Assembly: GCF_026130605.1 (NCBI RefSeq)
Contig: NZ_JANFAU010000007.1
Coordinates: 183,970-247,969, forward strand
Direction of reading: 5' to 3'
Source: Sphingomonas lycopersici
GTDB taxonomy: Bacteria; Pseudomonadota; Alphaproteobacteria; Sphingomonadales; Sphingomonadaceae
Length of the DNA stretch: 64,000 nucleotides
Shown one piece after another: positions 16,914 through 25,296 of this stretch; positions within the stretch are counted from its first letter, which is position 1, and every line of letters begins with the position of its first letter. The position numbers and the translations under genes are program-made. The notes beneath the pieces were generated by a model, which ran no database searches, was not told where the DNA came from, and was given only the letters and a program-made list of their open reading frames with translations.

Positions 16914-17527
16914 AGCGCTGGCCGGTCGTCCCGACGATCGTCGTCGCGCTCGCGGTGGCGGCGATGATCGCGCTCGGGCTATGGCAATTGCTGATCCGGC
17001 TGCCTGAAAAAGAGGCGCAGCTCGCGCAGCTTGCCGCCAATCCGACGCGGCCGGCGATCACCTTCCCGCGCTTTCCCGATGATTCGCTGCTGTTCCGCCG
17101 CACGAGCGGTTTCTGTCTGTCGGTCGCGTCGATCGAACGCGCGGGGGCGGGCAATGCCGGCTATCGCCTGATCGCCAATTGCCGCACCGGGGCGGAAGGG
17201 CCGGGGATGAAGGTCCAGCTCGGCACCAGCCACGATCCCGATGCCAAAGTGCAATGGACCGGAGGCAGGGTTTCGGGCTGGATCAGCCACGCCCCCGATT
17301 CGCGCCCGCTGATCGCCGGGCTGTTCAACCATGTCCCGCGCGAATTGGTGCTCGTCGCCGATACGCCCGCGCCGGGGCTCGCGGCGAACAGCCGGCCCGA
17401 CATCGGCATCGTCCCCAACAATCACTTCGCTTATGCGATGCAATGGTTCTTCTTCGCCGCGGTCGCGGCGGTGATCTATGTCCTCGCGGTTCGGCGAAGG
17501 ATTGCCCGCGCGGGCGAGGGGCGTTAG
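16910..17527 (+). CDS. SURF1-family oxidase assembly protein
   Basis: A 205-residue protein with the SURF1 layout: one membrane helix at each end (about residues 8-27 and 180-198) flanking a periplasmic domain. The GLWQLLIRLPEKEAQLAQL motif near the N terminus and the HFAYAMQWFFFAAVAAVIYV C-terminal helix are diagnostic. Family members bind heme A and help insert it into subunit I. It is shorter than most SURF1 proteins, and its middle domain is divergent. It ends 11 bases before thrC. Confidence 0.92.
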   Translation: MKRWPVVPTIVVALAVAAMIALGLWQLLIRLPEKEAQLAQLAANPTRPAITFPRFPDDSLLFRRTSGFCLSVASIERAGAGNAGYRLIANCRTGAEGPGMKVQLGTSHDPDAKVQWTGGRVSGWISHAPDSRPLIAGLFNHVPRELVLVADTPAPGLAANSRPDIGIVPNNHFAYAMQWFFFAAVAAVIYVLAVRRRIARAGEGR

Positions 17528-17538
17528 GCGCGCGCTTC

Positions 17539-18933
17539 ATGCGCTATATCTCCACCCGCGGCGCCGCGCCCGCGCTCGATTTCCGCGACGTGACGCTCGC
17601 CGGCCTCGCGGCCGACGGCGGCCTTTACGTTCCCGAGACCTGGCCGAGCTTCTCGCGCGACGAGATCGCCGCGCTCGCCGGGCTGAGCTATGTCGATACC
17701 GCGGTCGCGGTGATGACCCCGTTCGTCGGCGACAGCCTGACGCCGGACGAGCTCAAGGCCTTGTGCACCGCCGCTTACGGCCGGTTCGCGCATGCCGCGG
17801 TGACGCCGTTGGTCCAGCTCGATCACGATCAGTGGCTGCTCGAACTGTTCCACGGCCCGACGCTCGCGTTCAAGGATGTCGCGCTGCAATTGCTCGGATT
17901 GCTGTTCGAGAAATTTCTCTCCGGGTCCGACAAGCATGTCACGATCGTCGGCGCGACCTCGGGCGATACCGGGTCGGCGGCGATCGATGCGGTCGCCGGG
18001 CGCGCCGGGATCGATATCTTCATGCTCCACCCCGAAGGGCGGGTGAGCGACGTCCAGCGCCGCCAGATGACCACGGTCGGCGCGCCCAACGTCCATAACA
18101 TCGCGATCCGCGGCGATTTCGATCAGGCGCAAGCGCTGGTCAAGGCGATGTTCAACGACCCTGCCTTCGCCGGGCGCTTCAACCTCTCCGCGGTCAATTC
18201 GATCAACTGGGCGCGGCTGATGGCGCAGGTGGTCTATTATTTCTACGCCGCGGTGCGGCTCGGCGCGCCGGGCCGCGCGGTGGCGTTCAGCGTGCCGACC
18301 GGCAATTTCGGCGACGTCTTCGCGGGCTATGTCGCGGCGAAGATGGGGCTGCCGGTCGCCAAATTGGTCGTCGCGACCAACGTCAACGATATCCTCCACC
18401 GCGCGCTTTCCAGCGGCGATTATTCGACCGGCACCGTCGTCCCCACCCCGACGCCGTCGATGGATATCCAGGTCTCGTCCAATTTCGAGCGATTGCTGTT
18501 CGATCTCGGCGGGCGCGACGGCGCCGCGCTGGCGGCGCAGATGCACGGCTTCGAGCGCGCGCGGGCGATGCAGCTCAGCAACGCGCAACGCGAGGGCGCG
18601 GCGGGGCTGTTCGCCAGCGAGCGGGTCGATGTCGACGATATGGCGCTGGCGATGCGTTGGGCGAGCGAGCATGCTGGGCAGGTGATCGATCCGCACAGCG
18701 CGATCGGCCTGTGCGCCGCGCGGCGCCAGGCCGATCATGTCCCGATGGTCACGCTGGCGACCGCGCATCCCGCCAAGTTCCGCGACGCCGTGGAGCGCGC
18801 GACTGGCGTGCGCCCGGCGCTCCCCGCGCGGGTCGGCGATCTGTTCGAGCGCGAGGAGCGCTACGTCACGCTCGATGCGACCTTCGCCGCGGTGAGCGAC
18901 TATATCGCCGGGCTGGCGACCCCGCGCGGGTGA
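17539..18933 (+). CDS. thrC: Threonine synthase
   Basis: A 464-residue PLP enzyme converting O-phosphohomoserine to threonine. The N terminus MRYISTRG with DVTLAGLAADGGLYVPE is typical of ThrC. The PLP lysine is K112 in HGPTLAFKDVALQ; ATSGDTGSAAI and VPTGNFGDVFAGY are the phosphate and cofactor loops. It follows the SURF1 gene closely, an arrangement common in sphingomonads, and a methyltransferase gene follows 4 bases later. Confidence 0.97.
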   Translation: MRYISTRGAAPALDFRDVTLAGLAADGGLYVPETWPSFSRDEIAALAGLSYVDTAVAVMTPFVGDSLTPDELKALCTAAYGRFAHAAVTPLVQLDHDQWLLELFHGPTLAFKDVALQLLGLLFEKFLSGSDKHVTIVGATSGDTGSAAIDAVAGRAGIDIFMLHPEGRVSDVQRRQMTTVGAPNVHNIAIRGDFDQAQALVKAMFNDPAFAGRFNLSAVNSINWARLMAQVVYYFYAAVRLGAPGRAVAFSVPTGNFGDVFAGYVAAKMGLPVAKLVVATNVNDILHRALSSGDYSTGTVVPTPTPSMDIQVSSNFERLLFDLGGRDGAALAAQMHGFERARAMQLSNAQREGAAGLFASERVDVDDMALAMRWASEHAGQVIDPHSAIGLCAARRQADHVPMVTLATAHPAKFRDAVERATGVRPALPARVGDLFEREERYVTLDATFAAVSDYIAGLATPRG

Positions 18934-18937
18934 CGGC

Positions 18938-19810
18938 GTGAAGCTCGATACGCTGATCGGAGAGCCCTGGGCCGATTACGGGCTGGTCGATTCGGGCAAT
19001 GGCCGCAAGCTCGAGCGCTACGGCCGCTTCCGCTTCATCCGCCCCGAGCCGCAGGCATTATGGGCGCCGGCGACGGCGGACTGGCGCGCGCACGGCGAAT
19101 TCGTCCCCGGCAGCGACGAGGACGGCGGCGGCCAGTGGCGCTTCGCCGAGCCGGTGCCGCATGACGGCTGGCCGCTAAGCTGGCAGCAGGTGCGCTTCAC
19201 CGCGCAAACCACCCCGTTCCGCCACCTCGGCTTCTTCCCCGATATGGCCCCGGTATGGGGCTGGATGCGCGAGCAGCTCGCCGGGGCGAAGGACCCGGAG
19301 TGCCTTAACCTGTTCGGCTACACCGGCGTCGGCACTTTGGCCCTGTCCTCGATCGGCGCGCGGATGGTGCATGTCGATGCCTCGAAGAAATCGGTCGAGG
19401 CGGCGCGCGGCAATGCGATGCTGTCGGGATTGGCCGATGCGCCGGTGCGCTGGATCGTCGACGATGCGGCGAAGTTCGTCGCGCGCGAGGTGCGGCGCGG
19501 GCGGCGCTATGACGGCATCCTGCTCGATCCGCCCAAATATGGCCGCGGCCCGGCGGGCGAGGTGTGGCGGCTGGAAGAGCAGCTTCCCGGGCTGATCGCC
19601 GATTGCCGGCAGTTGCTCGATGCCGATTCGCGCTATCTGTTCCTCACGGTTTACGCGGTGCGCATGTCGGCGCTGGCGATCGGCGAGATGCTGCGCCAGG
19701 CGTTCGTCGACCTGCCCGGGGTGGTCGAGGCGGGCGAGCTCGGCGTGCGCGAGGAAGCGCGGGGGCTCACCTTGCCGACCGCGATCTGGGCACGCTGGTC
19801 GCGGGGGTAG
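18938..19810 (+). CDS. Class I SAM-dependent methyltransferase, RlmI/RlmK-like
   Basis: A 290-residue Rossmann methyltransferase. Motif I is LNLFGYTGVGTLALSSIGA (about residues 123-141), the acidic residue of motif II is in VHVDASKKSV, and motif IV is LLDPPKYGRGP. These resemble the catalytic half of 23S rRNA cytosine-5 methyltransferase RlmI, but the PUA domain is lacking. The substrate is therefore uncertain, with rRNA likeliest. The start is a GTG at 18938, after the thrC stop, so it is probably co-transcribed with thrC. Confidence 0.85.
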   Translation: MKLDTLIGEPWADYGLVDSGNGRKLERYGRFRFIRPEPQALWAPATADWRAHGEFVPGSDEDGGGQWRFAEPVPHDGWPLSWQQVRFTAQTTPFRHLGFFPDMAPVWGWMREQLAGAKDPECLNLFGYTGVGTLALSSIGARMVHVDASKKSVEAARGNAMLSGLADAPVRWIVDDAAKFVAREVRRGRRYDGILLDPPKYGRGPAGEVWRLEEQLPGLIADCRQLLDADSRYLFLTVYAVRMSALAIGEMLRQAFVDLPGVVEAGELGVREEARGLTLPTAIWARWSRG

Positions 19811-19818
19811 AGTCCCTC

Positions 19819-19911
19819 GTCATTCCCGCGCAGGCGGGAATCCACTCTGGCTGGCGGTGCGGCTCTTTCCCCGACCTGCGCGAATGGATCCCCGCCTTCG
19901 CGGGGATGACG
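19819..19911. repeat. Dispersed palindrome, CATTCCCGCGCAGGCGGGAA family
   Basis: The two arms are CATTCCCGCGCAGGCGGGAA near 19821 and ATCCCCGCCTTCGCGGGGAT near 19889-19908, separated by a spacer that pairs weakly. It lies between the convergent methyltransferase and NUDIX genes, where it may also act as a bidirectional terminator. Confidence 0.8.
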
Positions 19912-19916
19912 GGGGT

Positions 19917-20363
19917 TTACGAGGTGACCGGATCGGTCGCGTCGAGCATCGCGACCAGATCCTCGGGATATATTTTCTCCGGCCAGCCGGCGATTTCGTC
20001 GCGCGCGAACCAGCGCCACTCGGTCATCACCCGGCGTTCGAGCGCGGTGTGGCGCGACGAATCGACCTCGGCACCGGCGATATCGATGCGGAACCAGCGT
20101 TCGTCCGCCACCACCTCGACCCGCTCGATCGTGAGGAATTCGACGGTGCGTTGCGCGACTTCGGGCCCCGGATCGCGATCGATCCCGGTTTCCTCAAGCA
20201 ATTCGCGGCGCGCCGCCGCGGCATAGCTTTCGCCGGGATCGACCGCCCCGCCGGGCGTGCACCAGAAGGGCGGGCGCTCGTCGCCGGTGTCGAATCGGAA
20301 CAGCAAGGCGCGCCCTGCGGCATCGACCAGCAGTATGCGCGCGGCGGGGCGCTGTGCCCTCAC
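19917..20363 (-). CDS. NUDIX hydrolase
   Basis: A 148-residue NUDIX protein. The Nudix box is complete from GGAVDPGESY through RELLEETGI (about residues 38-60), giving the Mg-binding REXXEE core. Substrates of such small NUDIX enzymes are nucleoside diphosphate derivatives; this one cannot be assigned. It begins at a GTG that overlaps the bolA-like stop (GTGA), so the two are coupled. It ends beside the palindrome at 19819-19911. Confidence 0.9.
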   Translation of the reverse strand: MRAQRPAARILLVDAAGRALLFRFDTGDERPPFWCTPGGAVDPGESYAAAARRELLEETGIDRDPGPEVAQRTVEFLTIERVEVVADERWFRIDIAGAEVDSSRHTALERRVMTEWRWFARDEIAGWPEKIYPEDLVAMLDATDPVTS

Positions 20364-20650
20364 GCCGGCTCGCCGGGCGCCGTGGCGCGGATCGCAAGCG
20401 CGTGGATCTTCTCGCGCAGCAATTCGTCAAGCGCGCGATTGACCAGCCGCTGCCGCTCGACCCGCGACTTGCCCGCGAAAGCGGCGCTTTCCACCACGAC
20501 GCGGAAGTGGCTTTCGCCTGATCCGTCATCGCCGAGATGCCCGCGATGCTGCGCGCTCTCGTTGATCACCTCGAGCCGCGTCGGGCTGAGCGTTTCGGTC
20601 AGGCGAGTGGTGATTTCCCGTTCGACGGAGCCGGTGGCGATCTGGTTCAT
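20360..20650 (-). CDS. BolA-family protein
   Basis: A 96-residue BolA-like protein. ITTRLTETLSPTRLEVINES is the first helix and strand, followed by HFRVVVESAAFAGKSRVERQ with the conserved turn, and LREKIHALAIRA. BolA proteins pair with monothiol glutaredoxins in iron-sulfur trafficking or regulate transcription. I chose the ATG at 20650 (MNQIATGS); longer frames add unrelated residues. It is divergent from the J-domain gene, an arrangement frequent in alphaproteobacteria, and leads the NUDIX gene. Confidence 0.92.
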   Translation of the reverse strand: MNQIATGSVEREITTRLTETLSPTRLEVINESAQHRGHLGDDGSGESHFRVVVESAAFAGKSRVERQRLVNRALDELLREKIHALAIRATAPGEPA

Positions 20651-20681
20651 CGCGCCTATATAACGGGCTTTTGCCGGAAAG

Positions 20682-21293
20682 GTGGTGGAAAGGGTGGAGC
20701 GAAAGGATCGGCCGAACACGCGCTTCCACGGGCGTATTGCCGGCGACCGCCCGTGCGCGGCGCCGGGCTGCGGCGAGGCGGGAGAATTTCGCGCGCCGCC
20801 GCTCGAGGGGCCAGGCGACCGCGGCGAGGGGCCGCCGGCGTTTCGCTGGTTCTGCCTCGATCACGTCCGCGCGTTCAACGCGGGCTATAATTATTTCGAC
20901 GGGATGACCGCCGACGAAATCCACGCCGCGCAGCGCCCGACCGCGGGGTGGGAACGCGAATCGCGACCCTTTGCGCGTGGCGGCACCGATCCGGGGCCGC
21001 GCTGGGCCGATTTCGCCGACCCGCTCGATGCGATCGGTGCGCGTTATGCGCGCGCGCCGGGGGCGGCGTCGGAGCGCAAGGACGGCAAGCCCTTGTCGGG
21101 GCAGGATCGCGCCAGCCTCAAGGTGCTGGGGCTGGAGCCGGATGCCGATCGCTCGGCGTTGCGGCGGCGCTATTCGGAGCTGGTGCGCCGCTATCACCCC
21201 GATCGCAACGGCGGCGACCGCAGCCACGAAGGCACGCTGGCGAAGGTGATCGCGGCCTATCAGCAGCTGCGCCTCGCGCCGGCGTTTGCCTGA
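20682..21293 (+). CDS. J-domain (DnaJ-type) co-chaperone
   Basis: A 203-residue protein whose C-terminal 65 or so residues form a J domain: SLKVLGLEPDADRSALRRRY, then HPD in RRYHPDRNGG, and a final helix. The N-terminal part contains CAAPGCG and a WFCLDHVRAFNAGYNYF segment that is conserved in alphaproteobacterial members next to bolA. It probably stimulates an Hsp70 partner, perhaps in Fe-S or stress handling; the context with bolA favours the former. The start is a GTG at 20682, near a purine-rich stretch. Confidence 0.9.
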   Translation: MVERVERKDRPNTRFHGRIAGDRPCAAPGCGEAGEFRAPPLEGPGDRGEGPPAFRWFCLDHVRAFNAGYNYFDGMTADEIHAAQRPTAGWERESRPFARGGTDPGPRWADFADPLDAIGARYARAPGAASERKDGKPLSGQDRASLKVLGLEPDADRSALRRRYSELVRRYHPDRNGGDRSHEGTLAKVIAAYQQLRLAPAFA

Positions 21294-21399
21294 GTGGATC
21301 CTTCCCGTCACCTGGCCTGAGCCGGGGTGACGGGGCTAGGGTAACATCTTGCGATATCAGGGCAATCTTGCTTGTGCGACGCTATTGCCCTGTCGTTCG

Positions 21400-21423
21400 C
21401 TCGTGTGAACTTCGTGAACTTTG
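21400..21423 (+). repeat. 24-base repeat CTCGTGTGAACTT-type, copy 1
   Basis: The bases here match, with one mismatch in 24, the minus-strand sequence at 50000-50023. In the other copy the repeat contains the last codons and stop (Leu-Val-stop) of the HTH gene. Here the frame leading in also ends Ser-Leu-Val-stop, as if this were a leftover gene end, but nothing recognisable remains upstream. The 155-base gap 21294-21448 also holds a small palindrome with CCCGTCAC and GTGACGGG arms at 21304-21331. Confidence 0.7.
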
Positions 21424-21448
21424 CCTGCCCGATCCAATGGGGGGAACC

Positions 21449-22108
21449 CTATCCCTCCCGCTTCATCCGCTCCTGCCGCGCCTTTTCGCGCGGGCTCGGC
21501 GCGTCGAGCTGGAAGTCGCCGATCGGCACCGCGCCGTCGGGCTCATAGGTGGCGATCGTCACCCCGGTGGTCGAGACGCTTTGCCCGATCAGCTTGAGCG
21601 CGAAGGGCGGGGTGCCCGCGCCGAACAATTTTTTGCCCGATCCCAGCACCACCGGGAAGGTCATCACGAACAGCCGGTCGACCAGCCCGGCGGCGAACAG
21701 CGCAGGATAGAGCGTGCTGCTGCCCTGGATGAGCAATTCGGGGCCGTCGCCCTGCTTGAGCCGTGCGATCTCGTCGATGCTGCCGACACGGTGGCTGTTC
21801 TGCCATTCGAGCGGATCGTTGCCGCGGGTCACGACATATTTGTTCACGCCGTCGAACAGCGCGCCCATCGGGTTGTCGGCGCCGACATAGGGCCAATGCG
21901 CGGCGAAGATTTCCCATGTCTTGCGCCCCAGCAGCAGATCGAACGCGCCGCTGAACAGCCCGCCCATCGCCGCGCCCATCGCATCGTCCCAGAAGGTCGC
22001 GGACCAGCCGCCGAGCGTGAACCCGCCGGTCCAGTCCTCGGTCGGGCCGCCCGGCGCCTGAATCACGCCGTCGAGCGACTGGAAGACGCCGCCGGTGATC
22101 TTACGCAT
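21449..22108 (-). CDS. RibD C-terminal/dihydrofolate reductase-like protein
   Basis: A 219-residue protein of the RibD_C/DHFR-like superfamily. It opens MRKITGGVFQSLDGVIQAPG, contains FDLLLGRKTWEIFAAHWP, and has the NADPH-binding GPELLIQGSSTLYPALFAAG motif and a DRLFVMTFPVVLGSGKKLF strand set. Such stand-alone proteins are common and mostly uncharacterised reductases. A basic tail (PREKARQERMKREG) ends it. Its ATG overlaps the stop of the AHSA1 gene; it is the last gene of the seven-gene minus-strand run. Confidence 0.88.
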   Translation of the reverse strand: MRKITGGVFQSLDGVIQAPGGPTEDWTGGFTLGGWSATFWDDAMGAAMGGLFSGAFDLLLGRKTWEIFAAHWPYVGADNPMGALFDGVNKYVVTRGNDPLEWQNSHRVGSIDEIARLKQGDGPELLIQGSSTLYPALFAAGLVDRLFVMTFPVVLGSGKKLFGAGTPPFALKLIGQSVSTTGVTIATYEPDGAVPIGDFQLDAPSPREKARQERMKREG

Positions 22109-22583
22109 CGGCGGTCTCCTTCAGCCGGCGCGCGACCTGTTCGAGCTGATCGGCGCAGATCCCCCAGCCTTGGGCGAACCCCATCTCGTCATGCTTCATG
22201 GCGTCGGCCTCGTTCCAATGTCGTGCGCTGGCGCGATAGAGCGTGCGTCCGCCCGGCGCGTCGGCGAGCGTGAACATCCCGACGATCGCCATCGGCTGCG
22301 CGGCCTGCGGCTGCCAGTCCTTGCCCAGCGCATTGGTGAAGACGATCCGCTCGCCCGGCGCCACCTCCAGCAGCATCCCGTCGCCGCCGTGGACCTCGCC
22401 GTCGGGGCCGTGCATCGCGAGGTTGAAGCGGCCGCCCGAGCGCCAGTCGAGCGCGATGACCTCGGTCGTCCACGGGCGCGGGCACCACCATTCGGCGATA
22501 TGATCGGTCATCGCGCGCCATACCGCGTCGCGCGGCGCATCGAGGGTGCGCTCGATCGCCAGCTCGCTGTCGACCGCGCTCAT
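22101..22583 (-). CDS. SRPBCC/AHSA1-family protein
   Basis: A 160-residue START-like (SRPBCC) fold protein. ERTLDAPRDAVWRAMTDH opens the helix-grip fold, with GGRFNLAMHGPDG and PGERIVFTNALG strands, and a long C-terminal helix (GWGICADQLEQVARRL). Family members bind hydrophobic ligands or activate Hsp90 ATPase; the role here is unknown. The ATG at 22583 overlaps the stop of the upstream VOC gene. It is coupled on both sides within the putative detoxification run. Confidence 0.88.
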   Translation of the reverse strand: MSAVDSELAIERTLDAPRDAVWRAMTDHIAEWWCPRPWTTEVIALDWRSGGRFNLAMHGPDGEVHGGDGMLLEVAPGERIVFTNALGKDWQPQAAQPMAIVGMFTLADAPGGRTLYRASARHWNEADAMKHDEMGFAQGWGICADQLEQVARRLKETADA

Positions 22584-23077
22584 GCCGTCACCGTCGCGCC
22601 GTCGCGGGCGCGTTCGATCGTGGCGATGTCGATCTTCTTCATCGTCATCATCGCCTCGAACACGCGCTTCGACGTCGCCGGATCGGGGCTGCTCATCGCC
22701 TCCATCAGCGCGCGCGGGGTGATCTGCCACGAAAAGCCCCAGCGATCCCTGCACCAGCCGCATGCGCTCTCCGCGCCGCCGTTGGCGACGATCGCATTCC
22801 AATAGCGATCGGTCTCCTCCTGCGTCTCGGTATAGACCTGGAAGCTGACCGCCTCATTGGGCGTGAAATTGGGGCCGCCGTTGAGCCCCATGAAGGGCTG
22901 GCCGAGCACGGTGAACAGCACCGTCAGCTCGTTGCCCGCGCTGCCGCCGGGATAGTCCGATGGCGCGTTGTCGACCGTCTCGACATGGCTGTCGGGGAAG
23001 GTGCGGGCGTAGAATTCGGCCGCCTCGCGGGCTTTGCCGTGGTCGAACCACAGGCAGGTACGCATCTTGATCATCAT
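22580..23077 (-). CDS. VOC-family protein (PhnB-like)
   Basis: A 165-residue glyoxalase-fold protein of the 3-demethylubiquinone methyltransferase-like (PhnB) type, recognised by RTCLWFDHGKAREAAEFYA, ELTVLFTVLGQPFMGLNGGP and WGFSWQITPRAL. The C-terminal helix with TSKRVFEAMMTMKKIDIATI is also typical. The catalytic chemistry is not predictable. The start is one of two adjacent ATGs (23077 or 23074), after GGGAGAG. It overlaps the downstream AHSA1 start by four bases. Confidence 0.88.
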   Translation of the reverse strand: MMIKMRTCLWFDHGKAREAAEFYARTFPDSHVETVDNAPSDYPGGSAGNELTVLFTVLGQPFMGLNGGPNFTPNEAVSFQVYTETQEETDRYWNAIVANGGAESACGWCRDRWGFSWQITPRALMEAMSSPDPATSKRVFEAMMTMKKIDIATIERARDGATVTA

Positions 23078-23098
23078 CGCTCTCCCGTCATTCGCGCA

Positions 23099-23875
23099 TC
23101 ATTTGCGCGGGCCGACCAGCCCGAGCTGGCATCCCTGCGCATCGGCGACATTGGCCGAATAATCGCCGCCCGGAATCTGGTCCGGCCCCTGCAGCAGCGC
23201 GCCGCCATGCGCCTTGGCGGCGGCGATCGCCGCGTCGATATCGGCGACATGGACGTACCAGTTCCACCGCGCCGGGGCGCCGGTGGTGGTGCTCGACATC
23301 ACCGCGCCGGGGCGGAAATCCGCGCCCTTGCCGATGAAGGCATAATCACCCGCTTCGCCCATCGGCATCGCGCCGGCCTTCTCCCAGCCGAACATCTTGC
23401 CGTAAAAGGCAAAGGCGCCGTCGGGGTCCGGCGTGGCGAGCTCGATCCACACGCCGTGGCCGAGCGCGCCGGGGGCGGCGGCGAAGGCCTGCGAACCTTC
23501 GGGGCTGGAGCCGGTCAGCAGGTTGAAGACGATGCCCTGCGGATCGGCGACGGTCGCGAAGCGCCCGACATGCGGGATGTCCATCGGCCCGAAAAGCACC
23601 GCGCCGCCGAGTTCCTTGACCCGCCCCGCCGCTGCGTCGACATCGGCGGTGGCGAAATAGAGCGTCCAGCCGAAGGTGGTGAGGCCGGGCGGCGGCTTCA
23701 TCAGCCCGGCGACCTGCGCACCGTCGGGCGCGCTGGCGAGGCGATAGCCGCCATGTTCGGGCATCGCCGATTCGGCGATCGTCCAGCCGGCGACCTTGGT
23801 GTAGAAATCCCGCGCTGCGTCCTGATCGGGCGTGATCAGCTCGAACCAGACGGGCGTGCCTTCTGCGCTGCTCAT
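23099..23875 (-). CDS. Tandem VOC-domain protein
   Basis: A 258-residue protein made of two glyoxalase-like modules. The first begins VWFELITPDQDAARDFYTKV (about residue 8) and the second VWIELATPDPDGAFAFYGKM (about residue 130). Each keeps the strand-helix pattern of the fold, with paired acidic residues that could bind a metal. This resembles the 27-kDa-antigen-like VOC proteins of actinobacteria and proteobacteria. The start is the ATG at 23875, preceded by GGAGGCAAG. Confidence 0.88.
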   Translation of the reverse strand: MSSAEGTPVWFELITPDQDAARDFYTKVAGWTIAESAMPEHGGYRLASAPDGAQVAGLMKPPPGLTTFGWTLYFATADVDAAAGRVKELGGAVLFGPMDIPHVGRFATVADPQGIVFNLLTGSSPEGSQAFAAAPGALGHGVWIELATPDPDGAFAFYGKMFGWEKAGAMPMGEAGDYAFIGKGADFRPGAVMSSTTTGAPARWNWYVHVADIDAAIAAAKAHGGALLQGPDQIPGGDYSANVADAQGCQLGLVGPRK

Positions 23876-23886
23876 CCTTGCCTCCT

Positions 23887-24603
23887 TCACTCGGCGGTAT
23901 CGAGGATCGGCGCGAACCCGCCGAAGATCGCGAGCTGGCCGTTCCACGGCGGGGCGTTCTCGCGCATCCGCCCGTCCTGCATCATCGCGGCCATCCCGGC
24001 GTCGCGGGTCGGCTTGTCGGGCCATTCGACCCAGCCGAACACCACCGTCTCGCCCTCTGGCGCCTGCACCGCGCGGCGGAAGTCGGTGACCTTGCCGTCG
24101 GGCACGTCGGCGCCCCAGCCGTCGACGACGCGCGTCGCGCCCTTTTCGCGGAAGATCGCGCCGATCGCCGCGGCATTGTCGACGAAGGCGGCGCGCTTGG
24201 CGTCGGGCACCGAGGCGACGATGCCGTCGACATAGCCGATCGGCCCCGCCGGACCCGCCTGATAATCGAGGTCATAGCCGGCGTAGATCATCCGCTGCAT
24301 GTCGAACGGGACATGTTCGGGTGGCTTCATCCGCTCATCCTGCATCATCGCCGCGGCGGCCTTGTCGCAGGTCGCCTTGTCGGGCCATTCGACCCAGGAG
24401 AAGACGACATTCTCGTCCTCGGTCGCGGCGACCGCCTTGCGGAAATCGGTGCGCGTACCGTTCATCACCTCGTCGCCCCAGCATTCCACGATCCGCGTCG
24501 CGCCATGATCGGCGAAGACCGGCGCGGCCTTGGCCGCCATCTCGCGATAGGCGTCGCGGTCGCCGTTTTTCACCGGGATGACGAACCCTTGAAAATAACG
24601 CAT
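23887..24603 (-). CDS. Tandem DUF1428 protein
   Basis: A 238-residue protein containing two copies of the DUF1428 fold. The first half has ATRIVECWGDEV, VVFSWVEWPDKATCD and MMQDERM; the second repeats ATRVVDGWGADV, VVFGWVEWPDKPTRD and MMQDGRM. DUF1428 proteins are usually single-domain, near 120 residues, so this is an internal duplication. They have a ferredoxin-like alpha/beta fold and unknown function. The start is the ATG at 24603, preceded by GAGGAGAG. It is part of the seven-gene run. Confidence 0.88.
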   Translation of the reverse strand: MRYFQGFVIPVKNGDRDAYREMAAKAAPVFADHGATRIVECWGDEVMNGTRTDFRKAVAATEDENVVFSWVEWPDKATCDKAAAAMMQDERMKPPEHVPFDMQRMIYAGYDLDYQAGPAGPIGYVDGIVASVPDAKRAAFVDNAAAIGAIFREKGATRVVDGWGADVPDGKVTDFRRAVQAPEGETVVFGWVEWPDKPTRDAGMAAMMQDGRMRENAPPWNGQLAIFGGFAPILDTAE

Positions 24604-24614
24604 CGTCACTCTCC

Positions 24615-25268
24615 TCAGGCTGCGACCGGGGTATCGAACGTCGCGAGATGATCGGCCATCGCTTTGCGATGCGCCGGGCGTCCTTCGCCGCGCGCGACAT
24701 AAGCCGCGAGCCGCGGGAAGCGATCGAGCGTGCCGGTGCCGCGCAATCCGCCGAGCACCGAGACCATCATCAGGTCCCCGACGGTGAATTCGTCGCCGTC
24801 GAGCCATTGCTTGTCGCCGAGCGCATTCTCGAGATCGGCGAGGCGCCCGTTGAGGTCCTCGACCACCTTGTCGTGGCGCGTCGCCGACCACGGGCGATCG
24901 GCTTCGAACAGATCGTTGACCGCGAGCGCCATGACGAACGGCTCGACCGAATTGAGCGCGGCGACGAGCCACTGGATCGCGCGCGACCGCGCGGCGGGGT
25001 CGGCGGGGATGAGTTTCCCCGCTTTCTCGCAGATATGAAGCACGATCGCGCCGGATTCGAACATCTCGACCTCGCCGTCGCGCCACGCCGGGACCTGGCC
25101 GAACGGCTGGAGCCGGCGGTGCTCGGGCGTCTTGGCGTCGCGGATCAGCACCGCCTCATAAGGCTGGCCGACTTCCTCGCACGCCCAGCGCGGGCGGATA
25201 TCGCGGACGAAGCCGCGGGCGAACTCCGGCACCCAGCCGAAGGTGACGATCTGGGGTGTCTCAGGCAT
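24615..25268 (-). CDS. Glutathione S-transferase family protein
   Basis: A 217-residue GST. The N-terminal thioredoxin-like domain shows RPRWACEEVGQPYEAVLI, PFGQVPAWRDGEVEMFESGA with the cis-proline and the glutathione gamma-Glu-binding ES pair, and the helical domain has WLDGDEFTVGDLMMVSVLGG with the N-capping motif. It would conjugate or isomerise electrophiles using glutathione. It lies in the run controlled, by inference, by the divergent HxlR gene. Confidence 0.92.
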   Translation of the reverse strand: MPETPQIVTFGWVPEFARGFVRDIRPRWACEEVGQPYEAVLIRDAKTPEHRRLQPFGQVPAWRDGEVEMFESGAIVLHICEKAGKLIPADPAARSRAIQWLVAALNSVEPFVMALAVNDLFEADRPWSATRHDKVVEDLNGRLADLENALGDKQWLDGDEFTVGDLMMVSVLGGLRGTGTLDRFPRLAAYVARGEGRPAHRKAMADHLATFDTPVAA

Positions 25269-25296
25269 CTCTCTATTCCTCTCTTATCGTTGGTTT

